Shown piece after piece: positions 1 to 5,052 of a DNA stretch of 5,052 nucleotides (within the stretch, counting starts at the first letter, position 1; each line of letters starts with the position of its first letter). The notes beneath the pieces are model-generated. The model was not told the DNA's origin. It worked only from the letters and a program-made list of their open reading frames with translations, and ran no database searches. The translations under genes were made by a program, and so were the position numbers. The DNA is taken from contig CAJLXE010000136.1 of NCBI GenBank assembly GCA_905210525.1, positions 1 through 5,052 of the forward strand, given 5' to 3'. This DNA comes from an uncultured Clostridia bacterium (GTDB taxonomy: Bacteria; Bacillota; Clostridia; HGM11327).

Positions 1-127
1 ATTGCGCCCGTTGCACCTGCAGGACCTGTGGGACCTATTGCGCCCGTTGCACCTGCAGGACCTGTGGGACCTATTGCGCCCGTTGCACCTGCAGGACCTG
101 TGGGACCTATTGCGCCCGTTGCACCTG
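1..127 (-). repeat. 36-bp tandem repeat inside the collagen-like gene
   Basis: Three perfect copies of a 36-bp unit lie at 1-36, 37-72 and 73-108, followed by 19 matching bases of a fourth (109-127) before the sequence diverges at 128. On the coding (minus) strand each unit encodes twelve residues, GPTGPAGATGAI in register, that is, four collagen triplets. Zero divergence between copies suggests recent expansion by slippage or unequal recombination. The array reaches the window edge, so the true copy number is unknown. Confidence 0.95.
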
Positions 128-317
128 TTGCACCAGTGGGGCCTGTAGGACCCATAATACCCATAAATCCCCTCGGACCGGTTGGACCGGTTGCACCTGT
201 GGCGCCTCTGGGTCCTGTGGGACCTGTCGGACCGGTACAGCAAGTCTGACGTCTGCAAGCACAGCGATCAGAACGGCAATTCAGCGCATCGAGCACAGAA
301 TTTTCATTATTTTCCAT
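1..317 (-). CDS. Collagen-like (Gly-X-Y repeat) surface protein, 3' end missing
   Basis: The minus strand reads from an ATG at 315-317 and stays open to the left edge, giving the first 105 codons of a longer gene. The first 27 residues are hydrophilic, with five cysteines (14, 19, 21, 26, 27). From Gly29 every third residue is glycine for at least 25 triplets (GPT, GAT, GPR, GPA, GAI), the hallmark of bacterial collagen-like triple-helix proteins. A GGGGG ribosome binding site lies 6 nt before the ATG and fixes the start and strand. No signal peptide or membrane helix is seen in the N-terminus. Threonine-rich GPT/GAT triplets are typical of BclA-like exosporium proteins, where the threonines are glycosylated, but the N-terminus is not the Bacillus BclA leader. 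A spore or cell-surface filament role is therefore inference. The cysteine cluster could cross-link trimers. The C-terminal trimerisation domain, if any, lies outside the window. Confidence 0.88.
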   Translation of the reverse strand, partial: MENNENSVLDALNCRSDRCACRRQTCCTGPTGPTGPRGATGATGPTGPRGFMGIMGPTGPTGATGATGAIGPTGPAGATGAIGPTGPAGATGAIGPTGPAGATGA

Positions 318-323
318 AAAATT

Positions 324-328
324 CCCCC
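324..328 (-). promoter_or_regulatory. Ribosome binding site of the collagen-like gene
   Basis: The minus strand reads TTGGGGGAATTTTATG. The G-run lies 6 nt before the ATG at 317. It supports coding on the minus strand rather than the proline/glycine-rich antisense reading of the same repeats on the plus strand. Confidence 0.75.
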
Positions 329-331
329 AAT

Positions 332-439
332 TTGTTTGTAACATCTCAAAATGCCGCAATTTCCCATGCAGCATCGGAGATCATATATAACGCACGGCAT
401 TTCCGCACGGCATATACAGTACTATATATTTACAAACAA
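332..439 (-). repeat. Nested inverted repeats and a 10-bp direct repeat in the collagen-gene leader
   Basis: A perfect 10-bp inverted repeat, TTGTTTGTAA at 332-341 and TTACAAACAA at 430-439, encloses a second perfect 8-bp inverted repeat, AAATGCCG at 349-356 and CGGCATTT at 395-402. The segment CGCACGGCAT occurs twice, at 391-400 and 404-413, so a second copy of CGGCAT (408-413) could pair with the same partner. The 3' arm of the outer repeat ends 3 nt before the GGGGG ribosome binding site. As RNA this could form a leader hairpin with two alternative inner pairings; as DNA the repeats could be protein-binding sites. The function is not known. Confidence 0.45.
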
Positions 440-494
440 CGGTTTTAGTGAATAAAAATAAACTTTTTGCAATACTTTGCCTTTTATTGTTTTT

Positions 495-525
495 TTGCAC
501 ATATAATATAATGATGTGATATAAT
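495..525 (+). promoter_or_regulatory. Candidate sigma-A promoter for the dipeptidase gene (extended -10)
   Basis: A perfect TATAAT at 520-525 is preceded by TG at 517-518 with one intervening base, forming an extended -10 element. The only -35-like sequence is a weak TTGCAC at 495-500 with a long 19-bp spacer, which an extended -10 can tolerate. A start near 532 would give a leader of about 143 nt before the ATG at 675. Other TATAAT hexamers at 502-507, 507-512 and 525-530 are possible alternatives. Confidence 0.45.
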
Positions 526-535
526 ATAATTGTGC
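497..535. repeat. AT-rich operator-like repeat: duplicated ATATAATATAAT framed by GCACA/TGTGC
   Basis: The 12-bp sequence ATATAATATAAT occurs twice, at 501-512 and 519-530, separated by GATGTG. The pair is framed by the inverted pentamers GCACA (497-501) and TGTGC (531-535). The arrangement puts several TATAAT hexamers close together, in the part of the intergenic region where both divergent promoters are expected. It could be a promoter duplication, an operator, or chance in very AT-rich DNA. Confidence 0.5.
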
Positions 536-548
536 GTTTAATTTTCAA
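521..548 (-). promoter_or_regulatory. Candidate sigma-A promoter for the collagen-like gene
   Basis: On the minus strand TTGAAA (543-548) is followed after a 16-bp spacer by TATTAT (521-526). Each hexamer has one mismatch to the TTGACA/TATAAT consensus. Transcription would start near 514 and give a leader of about 200 nt containing the nested repeats at 332-439. Its -10 lies on top of the plus-strand -10 at 520-525. I saw no sigma-K or sigma-E type -10 (CATA-like) on the minus strand at 318-420. Confidence 0.45.
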
Positions 549-664
549 ATAAGACTTCATTAAAGCATAACGCACCACAGCACCGCGCACAACATTAAAG
601 TTCTCAGGCTTGGGACCGCACGTTTCAAAAGTGTGCAAGGAAAAACATCGATAATAAAAAATAC

Positions 665-669
665 GGAGG
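665..669 (+). promoter_or_regulatory. Ribosome binding site that fixes the dipeptidase start
   Basis: GGAGG lies 5 nt before the ATG at 675-677. An in-frame ATG at 633 has no comparable site and would add 14 residues that do not belong to the M19 fold. Confidence 0.85.
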
Positions 670-674
670 TAACC

Positions 675-1619
675 ATGTCATACATAGCAGACACACATTG
701 TGACACGCTCTCACTGTTAAGCAAAAACAATTTTCTTTGCGGAAGCGCCGATATGAATCTGTCTCTTCCGCGATTACTGCGCGGCAATATAAAACTGCAA
801 TGTTTTGCCGTTTGCGTACATCCGGACAACAACGGCAAATGCTTTGCAGAGGGTATTAAACTTGTAGATAAATTTGACAAGCTTATATCCGACACAGAAC
901 TGCTGACCTCTGTAAAAACAGCCGAAGATATAACCGATTTACCGGGCACTTCCCGAATAGGCGCCATGCTTACCGTGGAGGGCGGAGATATACTCGACGA
1001 AAACGAAAACAACATAGATATTCTGTACGAAAGAGGGATGAGAATGTTCTCATTCACATGGAATAACTCAAATTTCCTTTGCGGCGGCATAGGCGAAAAT
1101 TCAAGCGGACTTACTCAAACGGGCAAAAACGTACTGGCCCGCTGCGAAGAAAAAGGAATCATTATAGATGTTTCGCATATATCCGAAAAAGGCTTTTTTG
1201 ATGTCGCTCAAAATTCATCCGTACCGTTTATAGCCTCTCACTCAAACGCCAAAAAAATATGTTCCCATAAACGTAATCTCAGCGACGAACAGTTAACCGT
1301 CATAAAAAAATGCAACGGATGCGTAGGAATAAATTTTTATCCGCCGTTCTTAAATAATTCGGGAATTGCGTCTGTCGAAGACATAATACGGCACATAGAA
1401 TACATCGCGTCCCTCATAGGCGTGGAATACATATGCATCGGTTCCGACTTTGACGGCGTGGAAAACAATCTGCCACGAGGTATGGAGCATCCGGGTAAAA
1501 TGCAGTCAATATGCGAACGGTTATGCAGACTCAATTATCCGCAAAAATATATAGATATGATATGCCACGAAAATATTTTCCGCGTATTAAAAAATATCCT
1601 GCCGTCCCAAGCGGACTGA
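675..1619 (+). CDS. Membrane dipeptidase, peptidase family M19 (renal dipeptidase-like)
   Basis: This 314-residue protein belongs to the zinc-dependent M19 dipeptidases, amidohydrolase-type TIM barrels that cleave dipeptides, in some members including those with D-residues. The family's binuclear zinc ligands are all visible: His8 and Asp10 (DTHCD), bridging Glu102 (TVEGGD), His168 (DVSH) and His189 (ASHSN). The substrate-binding Arg200 (HKRNLS) and the acidic Asp258 (GSDFDG) are also present. The position matching human His152 is Trp129 (FTWNN), a variant I recall as common in bacterial members. There is no signal peptide or membrane segment, so the enzyme is predicted to be cytoplasmic. The length is near the lower end for the family. 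Cysteine is unusually frequent, about fourteen residues. The gene stands alone: the collagen-like gene diverges upstream and the next gene converges downstream, so its job is probably peptide scavenging or turnover of cell-wall-derived dipeptides, which is inference. Confidence 0.94.
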   Translation: MSYIADTHCDTLSLLSKNNFLCGSADMNLSLPRLLRGNIKLQCFAVCVHPDNNGKCFAEGIKLVDKFDKLISDTELLTSVKTAEDITDLPGTSRIGAMLTVEGGDILDENENNIDILYERGMRMFSFTWNNSNFLCGGIGENSSGLTQTGKNVLARCEEKGIIIDVSHISEKGFFDVAQNSSVPFIASHSNAKKICSHKRNLSDEQLTVIKKCNGCVGINFYPPFLNNSGIASVEDIIRHIEYIASLIGVEYICIGSDFDGVENNLPRGMEHPGKMQSICERLCRLNYPQKYIDMICHENIFRVLKNILPSQAD

Positions 1620-1629
1620 GCAGGATATT
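1589..1629 (-). terminator. Rho-independent terminator of the minus-strand two-gene unit, inside the dipeptidase 3' end
   Basis: A perfect 10-bp stem, AATATCCTGC (1593-1602) and GCAGGATATT (1620-1629), encloses a 17-nt loop that can add an inner GTCC/GGAC stem (1604-1607 with 1613-1616). Read on the minus strand the stem runs straight into a T-tract (A-run 1589-1594 on plus). It begins 4 nt after the TGA of the 1634-2032 gene. The plus-strand reading also folds, but its T-run (1645-1651) lies about 15 nt past the stem, so termination of the dipeptidase transcript here is less certain. The hairpin contains the dipeptidase stop codon. Confidence 0.78.
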
Positions 1630-1633
1630 AAAA

Positions 1634-2032
1634 TCATTTGCTTATTTTTTTAAGACACACACTGCACCATGAATATCCGTCTTTTTCAAGCTCGGATACC
1701 GCATCTTCCATACCTCCACTGTCTAAAGTAACAGTCTTTTTGTTTTCATCCAGAATGCCTTTTACATAACCGCATCCCTGAATATGAATCTTTTTGGATT
1801 TCGTATTCAGAATCAGAACCACATTCCCGTGCGGCGGCATAATAGGCGTGATATCGGGAGAATCGGTCATGTCGGGTGACGGAACAGCAGTACACGGCAA
1901 GGTGCTTTCCGGATGTTCAAACGTTATTTTTTCAAATCCATAGTGAAACGCTGTCAAAATCAAAGGCAATACAGTTATTATAACAGCGGCAATTATCCAC
2001 GGCATACCGTGTCTTATAAAATTATTCCTCAT
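1634..2032 (-). CDS. Small membrane-anchored protein with a HxxxC...CxxC putative zinc site
   Basis: I do not recognise a named family for the whole 132-residue protein. A short basic N-terminus (MRNNFIRHG) precedes one hydrophobic helix at about residues 11-31, which suggests a signal anchor with the rest outside the cell. A proline/aspartate-rich linker (about 41-68) leads to a compact C-terminal domain (70-130). This has His83-x3-Cys87, then A111...GY (119-120), then Cys123-x2-Cys126. The order (strand, Lys-rich turn, HxxxC, helix with Ala, GY, CxxC) resembles the small Ada-type or nuclease-tail metal-binding modules, so zinc binding is inferred. I chose the ATG at 2032 because it overlaps the stop of the upstream gene by 11 nt and follows a purine-rich AAGAAGAAAACG. 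An ATG at 2047 (MKKKT) is possible but has no ribosome binding site, and the longer frame to 2170 only shadows the upstream gene. A terminator follows the stop. Confidence 0.72.
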   Translation of the reverse strand: MRNNFIRHGMPWIIAAVIITVLPLILTAFHYGFEKITFEHPESTLPCTAVPSPDMTDSPDITPIMPPHGNVVLILNTKSKKIHIQGCGYVKGILDENKKTVTLDSGGMEDAVSELEKDGYSWCSVCLKKISK

Positions 2033-2645
2033 CGTTTTCTTCTTCATCAATGTATTCGGGCATATCAAGACACTGTTTTTCATATATAACATACGCCTGA
2101 CAATAAACCACGAACGGCTTGAACAATACTGCCGCCATAACAATAATAAACGCCGCGCATATAGCAACACATTCGGCAGAACCCGAAAAAATCATAAGTC
2201 CGATTAAAAACAGCGTCCATATTGCCGAGCAAAAAATATATATAAAATACATTTTAAGCTCAATAAGTCCCACTTTAACTTCTATACTGCGTTCCCCTTT
2301 TAACTGCGGTATATCAAAAAACGGCGACCCCGGCAAAATCAGGCACAAAACCGCTTTCAACGCGCCCTTTGCACTCTTTATACTGTATTCAAATGAAACG
2401 CTTCGGGGATGTTTGAACTCGTAAATCTTATGCTTTTCGTTTTTATGCGCCGAATCCGATTCATCATATTCCTTAAGACACAACCTCAGATATCTCCGGT
2501 ATTCAAGCATCACCGAATAAGCTATCGGCAGTCCTATTATTGTAACTCCCGTAAAAAACGTGTATAATATGTAAAGCAGATCCGGTTTGAGAGATCTGCC
2601 GCGCGTAATATCTTTTGCCTTCTTTTTCAGCCTTTCATACCCCAT
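2022..2645 (-). CDS. Multi-pass membrane protein of unknown function
   Basis: This 207-residue protein is not one I recognise. A basic N-terminus (KKKAKDITRGRSLK, residues 7-20) precedes a hydrophobic segment at about 22-46. A charged region (47-95) is followed by a short hydrophobic stretch with Pro and Gly (96-109, possibly re-entrant), then two strong membrane helices at about 132-153 and 158-182. The tail (191-207) is very acidic, ending EEENDEE. By the positive-inside rule the basic N-terminus should be cytoplasmic. The ATG at 2645 has AAAGGGGA (2655-2662) ending about 9 nt upstream, and a good sigma-A promoter precedes it. The codons for the acidic tail also form the purine-rich translation signal and start of the next gene, which overlaps by 11 nt, so the two proteins are probably co-translated and may act together. 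No enzymatic or transport motif is visible. Confidence 0.78.
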   Translation of the reverse strand: MGYERLKKKAKDITRGRSLKPDLLYILYTFFTGVTIIGLPIAYSVMLEYRRYLRLCLKEYDESDSAHKNEKHKIYEFKHPRSVSFEYSIKSAKGALKAVLCLILPGSPFFDIPQLKGERSIEVKVGLIELKMYFIYIFCSAIWTLFLIGLMIFSGSAECVAICAAFIIVMAAVLFKPFVVYCQAYVIYEKQCLDMPEYIDEEENDEE

Positions 2646-2675
2646 TGCTTTTTATCCCCTTTGGTAATTTTCATA

Positions 2676-2704
2676 ATGATACCACAAATGTCGTATTTAG
2701 TCAA
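2676..2704 (-). promoter_or_regulatory. Sigma-A promoter of the two-gene membrane unit
   Basis: On the minus strand TTGACT (2699-2704) and TATCAT (2676-2681) are separated by exactly 17 bp; each hexamer has one mismatch to consensus. Transcription would start near 2669, giving a leader of about 24 nt that includes the ribosome binding site at 2655-2662. The -35 lies 11 bp from the inner end of the palindromic element at 2716-2906. Confidence 0.72.
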
Positions 2705-2715
2705 TTACGTAGGAC

Positions 2716-2906
2716 AAATTACCGCGGCAACAGCATTTAACCTTTTTATCGCTCCGAAACCGTAGTCCGCCTTAACCGGCAAGGGCAATGAGTAACCTTT
2801 GTCGTTACATACCCCGAAAGGTATGTCTCAGACCTCGGTTACTCCATTTACGGCGTGATAATTATTTTCAACCAATTTACACTAAATGCTGTTGCCGTGG
2901 CAATTT
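2716..2906. repeat. 191-bp imperfect palindromic element with 24-bp inverted ends (MITE-like or structured RNA)
   Basis: The ends, 2716-2739 and 2883-2906, are inverted copies matching at 22 of 24 positions; on either strand one of the two differences is a G-U pair in RNA. Nested inside are TTATC/GATAA (2746-2750 with 2857-2861), CCGTA/TACGG (2760-2764 with 2849-2853), a small CCTT/AAGG hairpin (2770-2784), GAGTAACC/GGTTACTC (2790-2797 with 2837-2844) and the hairpin CATACC/GGTATG (2809-2814 with 2821-2826). All pairs are mutually compatible. No protein-coding frame of note lies inside and no T-tract follows either arm, so it is not an ordinary terminator. Inverted ends around a non-coding core suggest a miniature inverted-repeat element, but I see no clear target-site duplication. 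A structured RNA between spoIIP and the next promoter is the alternative. Confidence 0.62.
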
Positions 2907-2931
2907 CAGTCTCCGGCATAATGTATAATCA

Positions 2932-3861
2932 TCAGTAATTCAGCACCTTCGACACTGCCTCGGCAACATACTCCGCCGCCCTGCACGCCTCCTGCACCGT
3001 AACATTGTTATCGCCTACTTCAACTATCATGCAATTATCCGATTCGATCATATTATATCTGGACGATTGTACGTACAATACCTTTTCGCACAGCTGAGGA
3101 TGTATTTTGTTAAGCTCCTCCATTACCTTTCGTGCAAAAGCATGATTCTGCTCTGCATGAGGCGACTTTCCGCCTATAACAAGCATTATTCTCGCAACGT
3201 TTTCGCCGTTTATATTCACTGTCGGCACTGTCCCCGATATGTACGCGTCGCGGTGAACATCAAGATATGCGGCATATTTACCGTTTTTTTCAATCATATT
3301 ATCCACGCACACATACGACATCTTATAAGCCTTGCCATAACCTTGCTCTTCATTGTTTGTAATATCATGGTCGCACCCGCGCCCCAAAGAGGCAAAACCG
3401 TTTTTCATTGCCTCTCCCACTGCCTTCACCGTAAGCGAAGCATCGGAAGATCGGCTCGCAAGATGCACCGAACGCTCGGATTCCGACGAAAGATATGCTT
3501 CATTCGTGTGAGTGTGATATATAAGTATTTTGCCGTTATCCGAAGCCGAAGAATCGGCAGGCCGAGGCGTGGCGGCTGGCTGTGGTGTTCCGGCAGGCTG
3601 AGACGGTTGAACAGGCTCGGGCGTTTTATCTTCCGGAACAGGCGACGGTACATTGCTGTTTGCCGGATCTATTTTTACAAGATCAACAAAATCCGTCCCT
3701 CCCCCTTTATCCGTTCTGCCCACCTCGCATATCGGAGAAAATATGTTTCCGTTATCCTTTGACGTATCAGCCAATACCGATTTATTCGCCGATATGCACA
3801 TAACTGCGGCAAGCAGCAATATGCAGGCAATCAATTTATTCCGTGTTTTTCTGTAATACAT
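2932..3861 (-). CDS. spoIIP: Stage II sporulation protein P (forespore engulfment peptidoglycan hydrolase)
   Basis: SpoIIP is a membrane-anchored amidase/endopeptidase that works with SpoIID and SpoIIM in the mother-cell membrane to remodel peptidoglycan and drive engulfment of the forespore. This 309-residue protein has a basic start and a hydrophobic signal anchor at about 9-25. A Pro/Ser/Thr-rich linker at about 71-106 leads to the catalytic domain from about 110 to the end. Diagnostic motifs are ILIYHTHTNEAY (112-123), YLDVHRDA (199-206), ARIMLVIG (223-230) and MIVEVGDNN (278-286). His116, Glu121, His203 and Glu281 are the likely zinc and catalytic residues by analogy with the family. The protein is shorter than B. 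subtilis SpoIIP (about 400 residues), mainly before the catalytic domain. The ATG at 3861 has AAGGGAG (3872-3878) ending 10 nt upstream. In many clostridia spoIIP follows gpr; here the preceding gene is a hypothetical one 69 nt away. I could not identify a sigma-E promoter in that gap. Confidence 0.93.
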   Translation of the reverse strand: MYYRKTRNKLIACILLLAAVMCISANKSVLADTSKDNGNIFSPICEVGRTDKGGGTDFVDLVKIDPANSNVPSPVPEDKTPEPVQPSQPAGTPQPAATPRPADSSASDNGKILIYHTHTNEAYLSSESERSVHLASRSSDASLTVKAVGEAMKNGFASLGRGCDHDITNNEEQGYGKAYKMSYVCVDNMIEKNGKYAAYLDVHRDAYISGTVPTVNINGENVARIMLVIGGKSPHAEQNHAFARKVMEELNKIHPQLCEKVLYVQSSRYNMIESDNCMIVEVGDNNVTVQEACRAAEYVAEAVSKVLNY

Positions 3862-3930
3862 TATAACCGATCTCCCTTCCCGAAAGTTTATTCACGCATT
3901 TTTCCTTCAGCATATAACTATAAGCGCCTG

Positions 3931-5028
3931 TTACAGCACGCATATATCCGGTTCAGTCACTCTGCCGGTATCTGCATCTATAAAAGTAAGCCAATATCCC
4001 GTTATTCCGCAGCCGCAGTTTTTTGCCGGCAGCCATATCATATACGGCGCCGCACACGGCATACAGAACATATTTGCATATACAGGCAAGCCGTTTACTA
4101 TGTATCTGACAGTTCCGTTTTCATAAATAAGTCCTATGAGCTGTGTGCAGTTATTGTCCGCATAAGGTTTCACCGCTATCCACTTTGAATTGTTCCTGCA
4201 AAAATCAAACGGAACAAAACATTCCTCTTTGCCGAACAATTCTTCATAAAACGCGCCCGTTTTATTCCAATACCCACGGCACTGCTTATCACCCATACCC
4301 GGTTTATCCGTGCCTTCCGTCTTTTTTTCGGAGTTATTCCCGGCATTCACTATTCCCTCATAAAGTCTTGCCAGCGTTTGAACATACGAAGAAAGAGACC
4401 CCTGTCCGCCGGATGCATCGGTATCGTCTTTTCCGGAATCATCCGTATCCGCAGTTACCGTTTGCTCCGCGCTTTCCGTATTATCCGCAAGCTCGGAAAT
4501 CTCAAGAGGCGTAGCAGCCGTCTCAATTTCATCCGGCAGCGAAGTTTCAAACGATATGTCGTCCATATTTGCCGCCGCAGCTTCAAACGCCGCGTTACCG
4601 TCATCCTTTTGTATATTGTTCAGTTTTATGTCCGAATATTGCCGTGCCTGCTTTGTCATATTACGGTTTATGTATCCGCACAGCACGCTTTCATTATCCT
4701 CCGAAAGAACGTGCATTGCTTCCAATGAAGATATCTCAAAACCGCTTTCAAACACATTATCCGCTTTTGTCTGATAATTTTTATACACAACGCCCTCATC
4801 TGTCGGCATAAGTTCTCCGGCATAAACCGGCATATCCGAGCCCCTCAGAAGTATATAGAGTTTGTACGGCATATCCGCTCTTTTTAAATTGCGTATGCTT
4901 ACTGTAAATACGGCATTTCCGTTAAGGCTCTCCACCTTGCAGTACCCGCTCGGAGCAGCCGCAATACCGTAATTCTTTTGATTTTCATTCAATATTACGA
5001 AAAATCTTATAAAATTGTAATCTGACAC
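3931..5028 (-). CDS. Hypothetical two-domain protein upstream of spoIIP
   Basis: The 365-residue product has no signal peptide or membrane helix. Residues 1-122 form a beta-rich domain (FVILNE, GYCKVE, VSIRNL, YKLYILL, CGYINR) resembling the N-terminal domain of clostridial hypothetical proteins I remember without a function. Residues 123-250 are an acidic, Asp/Ser/Thr-rich, probably disordered linker. Residues 251-365 form an aromatic and cysteine-rich domain with CxxC (322-325) and CxC (338-340), plus the repeated pattern LIGLIYENG...YIVNGLP and GYWLTFID, which also recurs in those proteins. The start is uncertain. I chose GTG at 5026-5028, because the conserved-looking sequence begins there and CGGA (5035-5038) lies 6 nt upstream, with GGAG farther off (5042-5045). 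The frame stays open to the right edge, so an upstream start cannot be excluded. It reads in the same direction as spoIIP, 69 nt upstream, and may be co-transcribed. The role is unknown; a sporulation link is only positional. Confidence 0.75.
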   Translation of the reverse strand: MSDYNFIRFFVILNENQKNYGIAAAPSGYCKVESLNGNAVFTVSIRNLKRADMPYKLYILLRGSDMPVYAGELMPTDEGVVYKNYQTKADNVFESGFEISSLEAMHVLSEDNESVLCGYINRNMTKQARQYSDIKLNNIQKDDGNAAFEAAAANMDDISFETSLPDEIETAATPLEISELADNTESAEQTVTADTDDSGKDDTDASGGQGSLSSYVQTLARLYEGIVNAGNNSEKKTEGTDKPGMGDKQCRGYWNKTGAFYEELFGKEECFVPFDFCRNNSKWIAVKPYADNNCTQLIGLIYENGTVRYIVNGLPVYANMFCMPCAAPYMIWLPAKNCGCGITGYWLTFIDADTGRVTEPDICVL

Positions 5029-5052
5029 ATTTAATCCGTTTCTCCGACGAGC

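Larger units (their letters stand above)
318..674. other. Divergent intergenic region
   Basis: These 357 bp separate the divergently oriented collagen-like and dipeptidase genes. No open frame inside has a convincing ribosome binding site or protein-like composition. The region holds an AT-rich core with candidate promoters in both directions (about 495-548), a set of inverted and direct repeats at 332-439 that would lie in the leader of the collagen-like transcript, and about 140 nt of leader before the dipeptidase. In 549-660 I see no recognisable riboswitch, T-box or terminator. Confidence 0.7.

Noticed and set aside
28..249. Plus-strand open frame rich in Gly-Pro-Val/Ala-Pro-Val
   Set aside because: It is the antisense of the collagen repeats. 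It has no ribosome binding site, whereas the minus strand has a clear site, a start and an unbroken Gly-X-Y register.
601..640. T-box-like sequence (TGGGACCGCAC) before the dipeptidase
   Set aside because: It lacks the full T-box core, no specifier stem or AGTA bulge is visible upstream, the leader is too short, and no terminator with a T-tract follows.
560..1090. 176-residue minus-strand frame opposite the dipeptidase
   Set aside because: It is antisense to a gene with all M19 motifs, has no ribosome binding site, and its composition is not protein-like.
2033..2170. N-terminal extension of the small zinc-motif protein to an upstream ATG at 2170
   Set aside because: The extra 46 residues lie within the upstream membrane-protein gene in another frame, and no ribosome binding site precedes that ATG.
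2848..2919. Short minus-strand frame (23 codons) starting after the spoIIP stop and running into the palindromic element
   Set aside because: It has no ribosome binding site and its sequence is dictated by the inverted repeat.
2907..2931. Terminator directly after spoIIP
   Set aside because: No hairpin with a T-tract is present in these 25 bp. The palindromic element beyond it also lacks a T-tract, so where the transcript ends is open.
3067..3762. 231-residue plus-strand frame opposite spoIIP
   Set aside because: It is a shadow of spoIIP, rich in Arg, Cys and His, without a start signal.

Overview
The window looks like a chromosomal segment from a moderately low-GC, endospore-forming member of the Firmicutes, most likely Clostridia. 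The main evidence is a clear spoIIP gene (forespore engulfment), a bacterial collagen-like protein of the kind found on spore and cell surfaces, strong GGAGG/GGGGG ribosome binding sites and sigma-A-type promoters. No phage, CRISPR, rRNA or tRNA gene is visible.

Layout from left to right. Positions 1-317 hold the 5' part of a minus-strand collagen-like gene that runs off the left edge; its distal part is a perfect 36-bp tandem repeat. Positions 318-674 are a non-coding divergent intergenic region with an AT-rich promoter core (about 495-548), apparently carrying two overlapping divergent sigma-A promoters, and a possibly structured leader for the collagen-like gene. Positions 675-1619 (plus) encode a family M19 (renal-type) metallodipeptidase. 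It converges on a minus-strand two-gene unit, and a hairpin-plus-T-tract terminator for that unit (1589-1629) lies inside the dipeptidase 3' end. The unit itself (promoter 2676-2704; genes 2022-2645 and 1634-2032, overlapping by 11 nt) encodes an unrecognised multi-pass membrane protein and a small membrane-anchored protein with a HxxxC...CxxC putative zinc site. Positions 2716-2906 contain an imperfect palindromic, internally structured element with 24-bp inverted-repeat ends. It is MITE-like or an unknown structured RNA. Positions 2932-3861 (minus) are spoIIP. Positions 3931-5028 (minus) encode a 365-residue hypothetical protein with two apparent domains joined by an acidic linker, probably the upstream partner of spoIIP; its start lies close to the right edge.

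Functionally, spoIIP and perhaps the collagen-like gene point to sporulation. The dipeptidase is probably a housekeeping or peptide-scavenging enzyme. The membrane pair and the 365-residue protein have no function that can be assigned from sequence alone. The least explained parts are the 191-bp palindromic element, the overlapping membrane/zinc-motif gene pair, and the divergent promoter with nested leader repeats. No clearly new defence or mobile system is visible.
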